Below are positions 22,545 to 34,745 of a DNA stretch of 64,000 nt, piece after piece. The translations under genes and the position numbers were made by a program. The notes under the pieces are model-generated. The model was given only the letters and a program-made list of their open reading frames with translations. It was not told the origin of the DNA and made no database searches. The number at the start of each line of letters is the position of its first letter. The stretch's first letter is position 1. This DNA is from Papio anubis (lineage: Eukaryota > Chordata > Mammalia > Primates > Cercopithecidae), in contig NC_044981.1 of NCBI RefSeq assembly GCF_008728515.1, positions 6,376,538-6,440,537 on the forward strand. Direction: 5' to 3'.

Positions 22545-23060
22545 CTCAGGTTTCGGAGCAAGCCACAAATGGGTTAAAATTCTGGTTTTCCTGCTAATTA
22601 GTCTGAGGGAGGTAACTGGATCTCACCATGCTTCCTCATCTACAAAAAGGAAATATTAACACGCAATAGAATATTATTCAGCCTTAAAAATGAAGGAAAT
22701 TCTAACACATGCTACAACATGGTTAAACCTTGAGGACATTAAGCTAAGTGTAATAAGCCAGCCACAAAATACAAATACTCTATGAATCCTACAGCACCCA
22801 AATTCATACATAGTAGGATGATGATTGTCAGGGGCTGGCAGAGGGGGAAATGAGAAATTGCTGTTCAATGCATATAGATTTCTGTTTTGCAAGGTTAAAA
22901 AGGTCAGGAGGATCCGTGGCAAAACAAAGATAGGTAAATTTTATGTTGTATGTTTTTATCTCAATTATTTAAATACAAAAAAAAAAAGGTGAGAAATAGT
23001 AATACCTGTCTCATAGGGTTGGTAGAAGAAAAAGAAAATCATACAAATTATATAAAATAT
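22545..23060 (-). repeat. MIR relic split by an L1
   Basis: Left part (to 22662) has the antisense MIR blocks 'GGATCTCACCATGCTTCCTC' and 'ATCTACAAAAAGGAAATATT'. The right part resumes at 22993 with 'AATACCTGTCTCATAGGGTT'. The two halves join into a normal MIR order once the L1 at 22663-22992 is removed. Confidence 0.65.
22663..22992 (+). mobile_element. 5'-truncated L1M 3' end inside a MIR
   Basis: Sense L1M 3'-end landmarks: 'TAGAATATTATTCAGCCTTA', 'ACATGCTACAACATGG', 'AACCTTGAGGACATTAAGCT', 'GATTGTCAGGGGCTGG', then an A tail. GAAATATTAACAC (22650-22662) and GAAATAGTAATAC (22993-23005) are the target-site duplication. Confidence 0.85.
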
Positions 23061-23089
23061 TTACCACCATGCAGTTCCTCCTTCTCCCC

Positions 23090-23305
23090 ACTGCACTCAC
23101 ACAGACTCACACGTACACTCACACAAGCACATATGCACCACAAACTCACACACCCAAACATGCATACTCTCTCACACACACACTCACACACACGCACACA
23201 CACATATGCACCACAAACTCACACATGCAAACACACATACTCTCACACACACACTCACCCATGAACATATGCACCACAAACTCACACATGCAAATGGACA
23301 TGCTT

Positions 23306-23345
<40 letters not shown>
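23090..23345 (+). repeat. Compound CA/CT minisatellite
   Basis: Three copies of the unit beginning ACATATGCACCACAAACTCA start at 23129, 23202 and 23265 (spacing 73 and 63 bp), separated by CACACA-rich spacers. They are followed by (CT)n from about 23306 and (CA)n to 23345. Plus-strand frames through it are low-complexity artefacts. Confidence 0.9.
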
Positions 23346-23639
23346 TTATTTCTCTCAGTTGTCTCCTCAGCCTCCCTGCCCGAGTCTCCTTTTAGCGCAG
23401 GCCATCAACAGGAAGAACAAGTCGTGTTCGAGGACTTCTGTCTTCAGGAGTCTCCTCAGTCTGCATTCTGGAAGATTCTTCCATATCCTATATTTCCTTA
23501 CATGAATTCTTATTCCAAAGCATTTCAAGACACTCTTAAAATAATGGCTTTTAAGTTTCAGAATCCTAAAATCTAGATACAGTGAAGCAGTTGAATCTGA
23601 GCTGTGTATAACATAATAAAATATAATCATGCCTTATTT

Positions 23640-23815
23640 GACTATAATAAGTATTTTGCACTTTATAAGTTGTTTTCAATACATTATCACATTTAATTCT
23701 TAAAATAAAACAAGGAAGTATTATTATCTCCCTTTTTTAAAGAGGAAAAGCAGCTTCAGAGAGTTTAAGTGAGGTGTGTTCAAAGTCACCAAACTAGCAG
23801 GGATCAGAGGTGAGT
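23640..23815 (+). repeat. MIR SINE
   Basis: Good consensus order: 'AGTATTTTGCACTTTATAAG', 'ATTATCACATTTAATTCTTA', 'TATTATTATCTCCC', 'CAGAGAGTTTAAGTGA', 'AAAGTCACCAAACTAGCAGG'. Confidence 0.78.
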
Positions 23816-24931
23816 CTCTGAAACAGCCATCTGTTGGCTTCAAGATTTTCCTGCTCTTTTTACCTCATCACTGGGTAAGAGAGGGTAGGTCAGATAAGAG
23901 CTATCTAAGGACTCAGGAAACCGTGGGCGCACTGCCTGGATCGGGCTCAGAATCAGAGCTGATCTAGAAAAGAGAACACGCGTTTCCCTGAAGGCATGGA
24001 GAACAGGAGGAATTCAGAAAATAGGACACGAACTTTTTCAGAGCCTCACACTGGAAGCAGACTTCTTCTTGGAGCCAATAAACAGAAAATGTGTCACTAC
24101 TAAGTGCTTGCTTCTGAGGGAAGGCTAGAAGAGCTAACAGAAGGGCCCTGTCTCCAAGTTCGGAAATAGAGGAAGCATCCCAAAGTCCGCAGCACAAATA
24201 CCGAAGGCAGGAGACGCCTCGTTTCAAGAGATTAGGGTTTTACGGTCTTAGGCAGGTACTAAGTAAAAACATATGAAAAAACAGAGCCCCTACACCATAC
24301 TAGCGAACTGTATAAAGGTTACAGAGAGAATAAGAAACATTACCCTGTTCTCACTCCAAAAACAATAAAATTTAACTGTGATCCTTCAGTATCCAGAGAA
24401 GAATCCCTAGGAGAGTCCTGCTATCTGGGGCAGTTGTCACTGTGGCTGCCACATGGGGTCACTTGTGAAACACAGTATTTGGTCTTGTGCCATCTTACCT
24501 TGCTACTTGGATGTCTGGTGAACTGAGTACGGAGTAGATGCCTCCACTGAAACCCGTGCACACCCTCACTGCAGCCACTGAGAAAGTGCTGCCAGCACCA
24601 CCATTTCCCAGTGTTGCGGCGCGGAGCAAAATGGACTCTCCGTTCCTCCCCGTCTCTGTCTCTCTCTCACCACGCCATGCCATGCTGACTTGGGCTCACT
24701 AGGCTAGAGTTCTTTACCCACACAGTTCCTTTAACACACACAGACACAAACATACACACTTTTCTCCCAAAACCTGTCAGCCTGTCCCCCAACCTCCATG
24801 TCCCGGATTTCTGAGAGCTGAGCTTGCTTCTCTTGATATCTAGTCCTAACCACTTCTTGCCCCAGGATAAATCACATTTCTCATAGGAATCAACTGTATG
24901 CTGTGATAGGTTTCATTCCACTTTAAAAGGC
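23816..24931. other. Unassigned sequence
   Basis: No gene or repeat recognised over 1.1 kb. A small CpG cluster (TTGCGGCGCGGAGC at about 24,614) is isolated and too short to be called an island. Confidence 0.35.
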
Positions 24932-25233
24932 AGGGCAGGGCATGGTGGCTCACACCTCCAGCGCCTCGGGAGGCTGAGGCGGGCAGATTGCTTGAGTCCA
25001 GGAGTTGGAAAGCAGCCTGGGCAACATGGTGAAACCCTATCTCTACAAAAAACACAAAAAATTACCTGGGTGTGGTGGTGCACACCTATAGTCCCAACTA
25101 ACTCAGGAGGCTGAGGTGGGAGGATCACTTGAACCTAGGAGGTCAAGGCTGCAGTGAGCCATGATCATACCGCTGCATGGCAGCCTGGGCAACAGGGTGA
25201 GACCCTGCCTGTCTCTAAATAAATAAATAAATA
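24932..25233 (+). mobile_element. Alu element (J-like), tail (AAAT)n
   Basis: 'GGGCATGGTGGCTCACACCT' with older-Alu features such as 'CCTGGGCAACATGGTGAAAC', 'GTCAAGGCTGCAGTGAGCCA' and 'CTGGGCAACAGGGTGAGACC', ending in AAATAAATAAATAAATAA. Confidence 0.95.
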
Positions 25234-26104
25234 ACAGGCAGATGGACTCTGTACCTCAGAAAGAAGTATCAGATAAACTGGAAGGATGGAGTATGGTTTG
25301 GGGGTAGAGTAAGTATTAAGAACATGTTGATGGAATCAAAGAAAGAGGATGCCTTAAAAATAAAAATATCCAACTTTTCCTCCTTGAACAATGCAACTGA
25401 AAACCATATGATACGTGACTATTTCCCCGAATGAGTAAATGGAAAGTTAAACAAAACCTTTAAGTATCCCCAGGTGAGATGCACGATGGGGGGGCGGGGG
25501 GAAAGGCACGTAAAGGTGTAGATTTAGTTTTCTTCCTTTTTTAAAATTTCCAAGACTCACACCTTCTGCAAATTTGAATGTATTAACCTAAATCTCACAA
25601 GAACATGCTCCAAGAACATCCTGTCCCATAAAACCATAGGAAAGAGGAACATCTTAGGTTGGGCTCCCCAGAAGCAAATCCTGAGAGGAGGATTCTGCGC
25701 AAATGACTTTCTGAACATGCTCTTAGAGGAAGCCAGTGAGAGTGGGGAGCAGAGTTGGGAAGGGAAGAGGTCAAGCAAGAAGGAGAACTCAGGCAAAGTC
25801 TTGCAGAAGGTTAGGCTGCAGGGAACTCAGGAGTGTAAGGCCTGTTCTGCCATGCAAGGGAGCCGAGGCTTTCAGACTCCTGTAACCATGAGCCACTGGA
25901 TAAGGTCACCCCAAGGGGATGTAAATTCCCTTGGCACTTCTAGCTCTCAGGTTGTGCATGCCAGGGAGGCTCAAGCACCCTGAGATTGTGGAAGAAGAAA
26001 GCCTCCTCAAGCCAACAGGCACACAAGAATGGCACAAAGGAGAGTAGCCATGATTGGGCAATGCATAGACATTATCTGCTATAAGGAGCAAAGAATGAAA
26101 TTTG
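25234..26104. other. Unassigned sequence
   Basis: No gene called. The part from about 25,660 to 25,990 ('GGGCTCCCCAGAAGCAAATC' and after) reads like a dispersed repeat, but I cannot name the family. A G-rich spot (GGGGGGGCGGGGGG) lies near 25,489. Confidence 0.3.
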
Positions 26105-26260
26105 AGAGACTCAGTTTTCCCATATGCAAAATAAGGCTAATTGTCCAGCACCCATCATCTGTAAAACAGGGAAGGTACTAACGCCTGCTTCATTGGGTGG
26201 TTGTGAGGATTGCATTAGACAATTGAGGAAGACACGTCTTCAGCTCTCAGAAATACCAGT
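26105..26260 (-). repeat. MIR SINE
   Basis: Antisense MIR order: 'ACTCAGTTTTCCCATATGCA', 'CATCTGTAAAACAGGGAAGG', 'GGTGGTTGTGAGGATTGCAT'. Part of the oligo block is duplicated or expanded. Confidence 0.65.
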
Positions 26261-27849
26261 GTCTGTAAATATCTGCAAGCAAGTAGAACAGCGATTTCAG
26301 CTGGGCCTATGGCTCCAGTTATTTTGCCAAAAGAAATGTAGTGACCACACATGTATCCAAAAATCTCTGAGGTCTCTACCATCTCTCAGCAATTTGGAAA
26401 ATGCAGGAGGAACTTGGACAACTTCTACGGGGAATTTAAAAACCACTTTGAAAAGTATGAACCCTCCAGTTTGAAATGTACACAAAGCATTTCTTTCTAA
26501 AAATGTCCACCTTGGGTCTATACGGTGGGGTTTCTGCCCTGTTCATCTCTCAGGCACACTTACAAGGAGAGCTTTCAGTGCATCCAAACAATTGCTTACA
26601 AGCATCAACCTACCATGAGGTTAGCCCCACATTGAGCTAACTGAGGAGCCAGGAGGGAGCTGTTTCTATGGCATTTGAGTAGCACAAAATGTGATTTTTC
26701 TCTGGAGAAGACTTTTGAGAATTAGAGGGAATTAGTCATATTTTCCAATGTGGGAATTTTAACAGTTGTGAAATGATGAAGAAGACCTGACTCAACAATT
26801 TCAATATTGCAGTATGTCACCTAGCTGTCTTGTTACTCAAAATTACATGATTTAAAAGACAGTAACTTTAAAAAGAACCCAACCAAGGTTGGAAAGAAAA
26901 AGGAGATATGCAGACAAAGCAAAGGAAAAATATAAAATTGCTGAACATTTACAGAGCTAAGTTTAACAATTCTGGGCTCATTTAATACAGTTTTTATCTT
27001 AAATAGAACATTGAAAGGCATGTTTATCCTCTCAGTGAATTATATGTTAGAAATGAACTCTTTAAACAGTGGGTTTTTTTAAACCTACAATATGGAATCT
27101 GAACTGGATTTAACATGTTGCTAAATATTCAAATGGGTCATCCCTTCATACTCCCTTTTGGTAGGTTAAAAAAAGATGAGCAGACGTTCCGGACAAAGAT
27201 GAGTAAGCCAATTCAAGACCACCTTTGTGTTGTACGTTTTCCAGCCTCTTAATTAGGCTACTCCTCATTAACTACCCTAAATGAGCTACAAATAATGATC
27301 AGGTCCTGTCGTTTATATATGAAAATTAGTCTATTAACAAATGCATGACTAGGGTATTTTCCAGGAGCAGTGAAGGGTTTGAGCCCTTTCAAGTATACTC
27401 TCTCTAGGCTTTCCTTGTCCTCAAAAGCATACCTTTGCAGGACAGCTAGCCAGGGTGCAAAGGAAGCTAAAACACTCCAAAACAGACCATTCTAATGAAC
27501 TTAGTCTCATTAACATTGGGTGATAATTAGGTAACCTAGCCAGAACAAATGCAACACTGGGCAAATTTGAAGAGATATAGATAGCTCCAAGGAATGTTAA
27601 ATACAAAGCTAGAAGTGGTATTAGCCCTTGACTAACTAAATGAATCACTGAATAGAACAAGCACTAGCATTTATAATCAAGAACCTTAAGGAAAAAAGAG
27701 TGGGTGTTATAGTAAAAGAATGATTGCTACCTACAACTCACCAAATTCCCACATACACACATTTCCTGACATATATTTTCTCCTATTGTAATAATACCAA
27801 TTAAATACGTTAAGAGACCCCAGGCTTATTGTAAACAGTTAAGAAAGAG
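26261..27849. other. Unassigned sequence
   Basis: About 1.6 kb of AT-rich sequence without a recognised gene or repeat. Confidence 0.35.
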
Positions 27850-28850
27850 TATCTAGATCATCCCAGAGAAGTTTATTCCAATATATTAACTTCAAAAACT
27901 TACCATTCTTTATGCACTTTCAACAAAATAGTTCTCCTCAAATCGATCTATAAATTAAATGCAATTCCAATCAAAATTCTGGCAGAATCTTGTATAAACT
28001 TGACAAATTCATTTAGAAAGCTATCTGGAGGAACAAAGCAAGGAAACTTGCTTATCTAGACACCAAGAAACAACAAAGATTAAGTAATTAAAAAGAAAAA
28101 AAATGTGGTCTTGACATTGCCCAAGACAAAGATCAATGGAACAGAACAGGAAGCCCAGAAACAAATCCAAGTAAATTTGCAAATTTGTTCTGTAGCAGAG
28201 ATGGCATTATGAATGAGTGAGGAAAGGATGAAGCTTTTTAGTAACTGATGTTAGGAAAACTTCACAACATAAAGACAAATATCTACCTCATGGCATATAA
28301 AAATTCAATTCTAAATTGATTAAAAACCCAGATATGAACATTGAAACTATGAAATAAGTATAAAAATATTTTTAATATTGTGACATTAGGATGCATGGAA
28401 AGAGTTTTTAAATAACACCCCAAAAACACAAGGTGAAAAAAAAATTGACTACAACAAAATTGAAGATTTCTATTCAATGTAGAATATCACAAACAAGGTT
28501 AACACATAGGTGACAGAATGGGAGAAGAGAATGCAATATCTAAAATAAATTGGAAGTTAATATCAACATTATACAAGGAATTTCTATAAATTAACAAAAA
28601 TATATAGAAAGCCCAATTTAAAAATGTCCAACGTATAATAGGTAATTCACAGGAGGAGGAGCCCAAATAGTTAATAAACACATGAAGAAATACTCAACTT
28701 CATCTAACAATAATTGTAGATATGTAAATTAAAACAACTTTGTGTCCATTTGGTTGACAAAAATGTGAACATTGGTAAATACCAAATGTTAGTGATGATG
28801 TTGGCATACAAAAAGTTCTTGCGCTGCTGGTGTGAGAGAATACTGGTTAT
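27850..28850 (+). mobile_element. Old L1M fragment, ORF2 3' part
   Basis: Sense ORF2 landmarks: 'AAATCGATCTATAAATTAAA', 'TGCAATTCCAATCAAAATTC', 'AAGATCAATGGAACAGAACA', 'GAAGAAATACTCAACTTCAT', 'GATGTTGGCATACAAAAAGT', 'GCGCTGCTGGTGTGAGA'. Heavily diverged and internally deleted. Confidence 0.82.
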
Positions 28851-28879
28851 GATATATGAGATTATTGTTCAAATATATT

Positions 28880-29382
28880 CACTACTTCTCTGCCACTTTC
28901 ATCAGAGGAGTATATTTCCTCTCCTGATTGGGTTTGGCCATGTGACTCAATGTGGTCTCATGGTAGACACCCCTGTACACTTCTCTGCTCCTGGACTTAA
29001 AACCTGGCCATGTGACTTGTTTTGGGCAATAATATGTTAAGAGAAGTGACTTGAGCAGAGCCTCAAAATGTGGTTGCTTGGTTAGGCTTTATTGCTTGTG
29101 CTTCTGCCATTGCCATGAGAAGAATATGCCCTAGCAAAGTCCACCAGTCCAAGGAGGAAGAAGACGCAGGGAGCAGACCTGAACCAACATAAACCTGACC
29201 CAGAGCTAAGCCTAACTAAATACCCAACTGACCCCTGACCCAGAGCCAAGCCTGCCTAAACACCCAGCTAACCCATGGATGTATCACTGATAATAAATTG
29301 CTGTATTTTAAGTCATTTAATTCTGAGGAAGTTTATTTCACAATGTTCTTTTGACAATGACAGACTGATACACTAATACAGC
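28880..29382 (+). repeat. Dispersed repeat, LTR-like, family not assigned
   Basis: Contains 'CATGTGACTTGTTTTGGGCA', 'GCCATGAGAAGAATATGCCC', a short internal duplication of 'CTGACCCAGAGC(T/C)AAGCCT', and an end with AATAAA and 'TTTTAAGTCATTTAATTCTG' before 'GACTGATACA'. The arrangement (poly-A signal near the right end, TACA-type end) suggests an LTR. A related copy lies at 54165-54470. Confidence 0.55.
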
Positions 29383-29899
29383 ATCCAGTCAGTATTTAAT
29401 GACTAGAAATAGTATATACATTATGTAATAGAAACTTCTACATAGCCTTCTCTGATTTTTCCTTGTTGGCAGAGGGTGTCTTCCACTATGGAGCTCTTTA
29501 ATTCCAGACACTTGCTTCCACAGTCTCTTTTATAATATATATAAAATGCTAGTCAATGGGGCCAAAGAAAGCATCCACTAAGGACTTCTGGCAAAAGTTT
29601 TCTTCCTCTGTAATAAAAAGAGATGCATGGGAAGCTATAACCCTCTTCTACACTGGCTGTGATCATGCCTGTATGTGATGTTCAGAGCTGCTACAATCAT
29701 CTTGTGGCCAGTGGGAAAAATAACACTGACTTATGGAGGATGGTAGAGCAGAAAGATGAAACTCACCCGGGTCTTTGGTTACACCACTGAGCTACTAATG
29801 CTTCCTGTAGAACACTTGTTACATGAGACAATTTAGGTTCTTACTATTTAAGCCAATTTAAGTTGAAATGCTAAAAGCATTCATAATTATCCATGAAAC
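29383..29899. other. Unassigned sequence
   Basis: No gene or repeat recognised. Confidence 0.35.
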
Positions 29900-30361
29900 T
29901 CAACTCATTATCCCATTAATCTCAACTCCTAGATATGAACAGGCACATCCATAAGAGGACAGGTGTGACTGTGCTCATTACAATATTGTTTTCTAACAGC
30001 AAGTACCTGGAGGTTACCTAAGTGTCCCCCACTTGGAACATTGGTGAGTAAAATGTCTATGATGAAATGTTAGGCAATAATGAAAAGTAGTAAGCTATAT
30101 CTAGATAAGAAATTTGAATAAATCTCAAAAACATGGAGTGAAATAATACAAGTTAAAACATAGAATAAAATATATAACACAGTGCCATTTATATAAATAA
30201 AGAATGTAAACACAAGACATTACAAATTTTCCAACAATTAATACATATTTAAGGAAAAGTATTAAAAACATTACAGCATGTGCTTAAGTGGGATACAAGA
30301 ATGTTAGCAGGATTGAGGCATGAAAAAGAAAAATAATTAATTAAAAATCGAGTACTTATAC
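29900..30361 (+). mobile_element. Old LINE 3'-end fragment (L1-like)
   Basis: Sense landmarks 'CAATATTGTTTTCTAACAGC', 'TCTCAAAAACATGGAGTGAA', 'AGTGCCATTTATATAAATAA' follow the order of an L1M/HAL1 3' end. Strongly diverged. Confidence 0.55.
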
Positions 30362-31030
30362 TGGTTGTTGCTACATAATGAATTATCCTAAAATGTAGCA
30401 GCATTTTTTGTAGAATTGGGGTCTCTCTTTGCTGCCTAGGCAGATCTTGAACTCGTGGCTTCAAGTGATCCTGCCACCTTGACCTCCCAAAGTGCTAAAT
30501 TACAGGCATGTGCCACCACACCTGGCCTGTAGTAGCTTTACAACAATAAATGTTTATTATCTCAAAGTTTGTATGGGTTAGGAATCCAGGCATGGCTTAG
30601 CTAGATGTTTCTGACTCATGGTCTCTCAGATGACTCCAGTTAAGGGTTGGGCTGCAGTCTCATCTGAAAGTTCAGATGACAATCTGAGGATCCATTGTTA
30701 AGCTCACCAACATGGTTATTAACAGCAGGATTTAGTTCCTTGTGGGCTGTTGGACTAAGGGCCCGAGTTCTTCATGGCTGTTGGTTCCTTGCCATACGAG
30801 TCTCTTTATAGGGCAGGACACAGCACAGCAACTTGATTCCTCAGAGCAAGCGACTGAGCAGGAGATAGTATGTACAAGTTGGAAGCTGTGGTCTCATGTT
30901 TGCTGTATTCAATTTATTAGAAGCAAGTCACTAGGTCCAGCCCACACTTAAGGGGAGAGTATTACTTGGGGGAATGAGAACCAGGAAGTGGGGATCACTG
31001 GGGGCCACCTTAGAAGCTCCCTAGCACAGC
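30362..31030. repeat. Dispersed repeat (LTR-like) split by an Alu monomer
   Basis: 'GTTGCTACATAATGAATTAT' ... [Alu monomer] ... 'TTATTATCTCAAAGTTTGTA', 'TGGGTTAGGAATCCAGGCAT', 'GTTAAGGGTTGGGCTGCAGT', 'CTTAAGGGGAGAGTATTACT'. This order recurs across mammalian genomes in a medium-reiteration element I cannot name with certainty. Confidence 0.5.
30403..30528 (-). mobile_element. Free left Alu monomer (FLAM-like)
   Basis: About 126 bp: 'GGGGTCTCTCTTTGCTGCCT', 'CTTGAACTCGTGGCTTCAAG', 'CCTCCCAAAGTGCTAAATTA', 'CACACCTGGCC'. It has one arm only. TGTAGCAGC (30394-30402) and TGTAGTAGC (30529-30537) flank it, so it inserted as a monomer rather than losing an arm later. Confidence 0.85.
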
Positions 31031-33879
31031 CCTCAGTGCTATGACCAGTGAGGATCACTTATCATGAACTGAGGAGCATAATCACTTCAAGTTGGTGTTC
31101 CCGTGCTCCAAAAACTGAAAGGCAAGCCAGATGGCAAAAAGAACCAATGTGGCTTTGACTTTCATATATTTGCAGATCAAGTTCTAGATAATTGACATTA
31201 AATTGTTCTTGACAGACTGAGGAGTTATTTGGGATAATATGCTGACTTTAGGTACACAACTATTAAGAAACAGGGGAAAAAATCAGTTTTTTTATGTAAG
31301 ATTAAATATCAAGAAGCAGAAAGAAAAAAGTGAATATTAGTATTGTTTCTATGAAAACAGCAGCAAATCCAGATATAACGTGAAAAATACTGTTCTGTAT
31401 GATAAAACTTTTTGATGTAGATTTGGATAACTCTATAGTCAGAGAAAGCTTTTAAGATTCCCTTTTTTAACAGGTGGAGAATCAGAGGTTCACATGGCCA
31501 GTGACTTAACTCGGGTCATTGAAGTCACCTACCCTGGGTCAAGCCACTCTTTTATCAAGCAGAATTGCCTGTGAGAGTGAAAATGTGATATTTGCAGCCT
31601 CCAAGTAGAATCTAGTCAGATTCTAAATGGGCTAGATTTGGCAAAACCTTTCTTCCTTTCCCAGGAAATTTACATCAAAGAGTTAATCCCATTAAATTGT
31701 TCTGTATTTAACTTCCGTCTTTGCTAACAAGCAAAATTTCAACAACAATCTCCATTTTCTGTGTAAATCAGAGAAGGACTTCTTTTATTTTGTTTCAATA
31801 CTATTTTTCTAAAGCTCTCTCATTCTTTTTATGCTCCTCATCACAGTGTAAGTCCATGAAAAATTAACGCCTCTGTTCAGCAGGGAAGCTAGCTCCTCTT
31901 AAAAGAATGTTCTGGCAAACCCAACACCAGGACAAGCATCTCCAAGCAGATATGCCATAGAAAGGTGCAGTGTGTTCCAGAAGCTTCTCCCTAGGGAGTG
32001 GGGGTCTCAACTGCTGTGGCAATTACATTAGACTCATTTTATATTTCCTCTGCTATCCCTTACTTATTTCATATTTCATATTCAAAATTATGAAATAATT
32101 TTAATAATGAATAAATTATGAAATAATTTTGAATCTATGAGTTTGCAAAATCCAGGTAAGCCACTATAAAGATGTAGAAACCATTCTACTTTCTTGAACT
32201 CCATGGACAATTAGGGAAAGCTGATGTGTCATATTCAGAATTCCACCAACAAAATGGCATTTGCAATTGCTGAATACAACAATTGTGTTCTATGAGTAAG
32301 ATATTTTGTGTATAACAAAAAGTTTAAAACATCGGTGTATATTAGAAAAATATGCAGTGAAACACAGGAGGAAATGTACTTGCAATGCAAAAGGTAATCA
32401 GTGTCATGAAAATTTTAGCCAGAGAGCATGGTTGGTGTAGTATTTAACGAAAAGCAAATCTGTGTCTTCTCCTAAAGTTGAAAGTATAATTCTTTTTAGT
32501 TCATACATCAGTTTATTTTTATACATGGTTACAAATCCCCATTTGGATTAAGATTTTTTACCTGTAAAACTGATAAGGGTTTTCAAATTATGTCACATTA
32601 TTAAAGAATCACTGCGAGTACAGTAGGTAAGAGTAACCCAACCACACTTTACTTAGTGAGTTTCATTCTCTGGTTGATTAAGATCACAATTCTCCACTTC
32701 TGTGCCTATTCCTCTTTGGTCCCCCATCCTAGAGATATTTTGATTTACTTCACTTTAGATTCACACCTGTTAGGCATTATCTCATAAAATCACAAAACCA
32801 CCAAGCGAATCAACAGCTTCAATCATAGAGACAGACACAGGTTGACCACCAATGGGGAACCCCATCCAATTGAATTTGTTTGCCCATGCCTTTATGTCAT
32901 CTCACCCCTCCATACCAGATCCCACTGGACTCAGCAAGAGCTGTCTTTTCCATTTGTGCTCCATCTCCACTTCAAGGATAGACAGCTCTTACAATCTTAG
33001 TCCTCAGCATCAAATCAGATGCCTCATTTAGTAAAAAGCTTTCACTCTGCTCACAATTCCTACCTTCCCATCAGCCCCCTCTAGGTCTAATATTCTGTAA
33101 ATTTCATTACCCAGCTCCAGCAATAACATTCAAATTTAGCCTCATCAAAGGTCATGATAGCTTCCATACCTTAGAATGGATGGAATAAAACATATGGAAT
33201 GCATGAGTCACATATAAATGTGGTTCACACATAAATGTGCAATATTTATTGTCTCTCAAAATATTTCACAAGTACACCACCTTCATCCTTGAGTTTTGCA
33301 GGCAAATAAAATGAATGAGCAGAGGACATTAATTAACATGGGGTGTATGCATTCTTAAAAGCTTTAAAACAACAGTGGTATTAATATCTCTTTGATGCAC
33401 CAGAAGAGCAATCAGAGAAACACTAAAAAGGTTCCCATTCTCTCTTTCCAAGGTTATTCATTAGCTGAACTACATCACTCAGAATCAGAGCCAGACACCT
33501 CCGTTCCTCTTATATATGTCTCAATCATTTCACATAGAAAGAATCCATTCCATTAACCATCAACTTTACAGGAAGCAAAGCATAAGATGGCTGCTAACGT
33601 AGCTAATAGAACCCAGTGCTAGTCTAATGGAAGTAGAGAATCCAGAGTCCAAATGGCACTAGTTCCACCGTGTGGTCTTAGAACAGTATTAAATGGTTAA
33701 AGGAGAAAAAGCCATTTAAAACACAATTTTTAAAAATAGTCCTTTAGTCAAAACTAGTCTGGCCTAAATCCACTCTAAATCACTGCAAGATTCAATAGAA
33801 ACTCAAAGGAAACTGCACACCAATGGATTCTCCAAAGAAAAACACATTATAATTGAACCATCCTATTCCTTGGCACACA
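31031..33879. other. Long unassigned stretch
   Basis: About 2.8 kb without a recognised gene; only a weak MIR at 31455-31560. An AT-rich near-palindrome, built of repeated 'ATTATGAAATAATTTT', lies at about 32,085-32,130. The region may be old unique sequence. Confidence 0.35.
31455..31560 (+). repeat. Weak MIR core
   Basis: 'TTTTAACAGGTGGAGAATCA', 'GAGGTTCACATGGCCAGTGA', 'CTTAACTCGGGTCA' resemble the MIR central region. Ends not definable. Confidence 0.4.
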
Positions 33880-34090
33880 AAACAGCTGGTCTGACCACAC
33901 ATGTTCAATTCGGGAGCCATATTTTAAGAGGGACAATGACAAACTAGAACATATTCAGAATAGGGCAACCTATTCTGAAAACTATTTCCTATGATAAATG
34001 GTTGAAAGGACTGGTGATCTATATTCACCAGTGAGAGAAATGAGAGAGCTGCCTGCAATAATGGGAGTGGCTAGCTCGCTGGACTAGAAT
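33880..34090 (+). mobile_element. CR1/L3- or L2-type LINE fragment
   Basis: 'GGGAGCCATATTTTAAGAGG', 'GACAATGACAAACTAGAACA', 'CAGAATAGGGCAACC' and 'GGTTGAAAGGACTGG' follow the 3' part of CR1-clade LINEs. Short and diverged. Confidence 0.45.
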
Positions 34091-34129
34091 TACACAAGAA
34101 TAGCTTGAACCATTAATCAAGTAAAGAGC

Positions 34130-34480
34130 CCTAATCAAATAAATGCAAATTAAAACAACAGTGAAATACTATTTCCACATCCCCACATCTCAGCAAATTG
34201 GGACACACACATAATTATTTTTTCCAATGGAAATGCCTACGGTTTCACTGCTAGGAAGAGTAAAAAAAGCTTTTCTGTTAGTCTGGAAATAAAATTCAAA
34301 AGTCTTAAAATTGTACATACCTTTTTACCAAATGTTTTCATAGCTAAGAATTTATCTTAAGAAAATAACTGGATATGTCTTCAAAGACTTTTGTAAACAA
34401 ATGTTCATCAGAACATTATGCTTACCAAAAAATAAAGTAAAAAGAAAGAAAGCAAAAAAACAAAACAGGGAGAACACCTA
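34130..34480 (+). mobile_element. Old L1 fragment
   Basis: 'AATCAAATAAATGCAAATTA' and 'AACAACAGTGAAATACTATT' are the sense L1 ORF2 3' landmark; the rest is decayed. Confidence 0.5.
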
Positions 34481-34511
34481 AACATCCAATAAAAATCTCT
34501 GGATTTTCTCC

Positions 34512-34745
34512 ACTAATAATTGTATAGTGCTTACAACGTGCTAGTCACTGCCAGATATGTTCCTCTTAATCCCCAGAATCCCTGCAACAGCCCTATGTAG
34601 GGGGCGTTATTATCCCCATTTTACAAATAGAGAAACTGAAGTGCCAAGTGTGTCACGTTGCTCACAGCCTCACAGACAACACATAGTGGGCCTGAAAGTC
34701 CAACACAGGCCTCCTGCCCAGACCCTGTGCTCACAGCCACATTAG
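34512..34745 (+). repeat. MIR SINE, nearly complete
   Basis: 'GTATAGTGCTTACAACGTGC', 'CCTGCAACAGCCCTATGTAG', 'ATTATCCCCATTTTACAAAT', 'GAGAAACTGAAGTGCC' and 'GGCCTCCTGCCCAGACCCTG' reproduce the MIR consensus over most of its length. Confidence 0.85.

Noticed and set aside
23069..23395. Repeat array resembling a CRISPR-like pattern (repeated unit with spacers)
   Set aside because: Units are CA-rich minisatellite DNA with low-complexity spacers in a eukaryotic genome; only three units and no cas genes.
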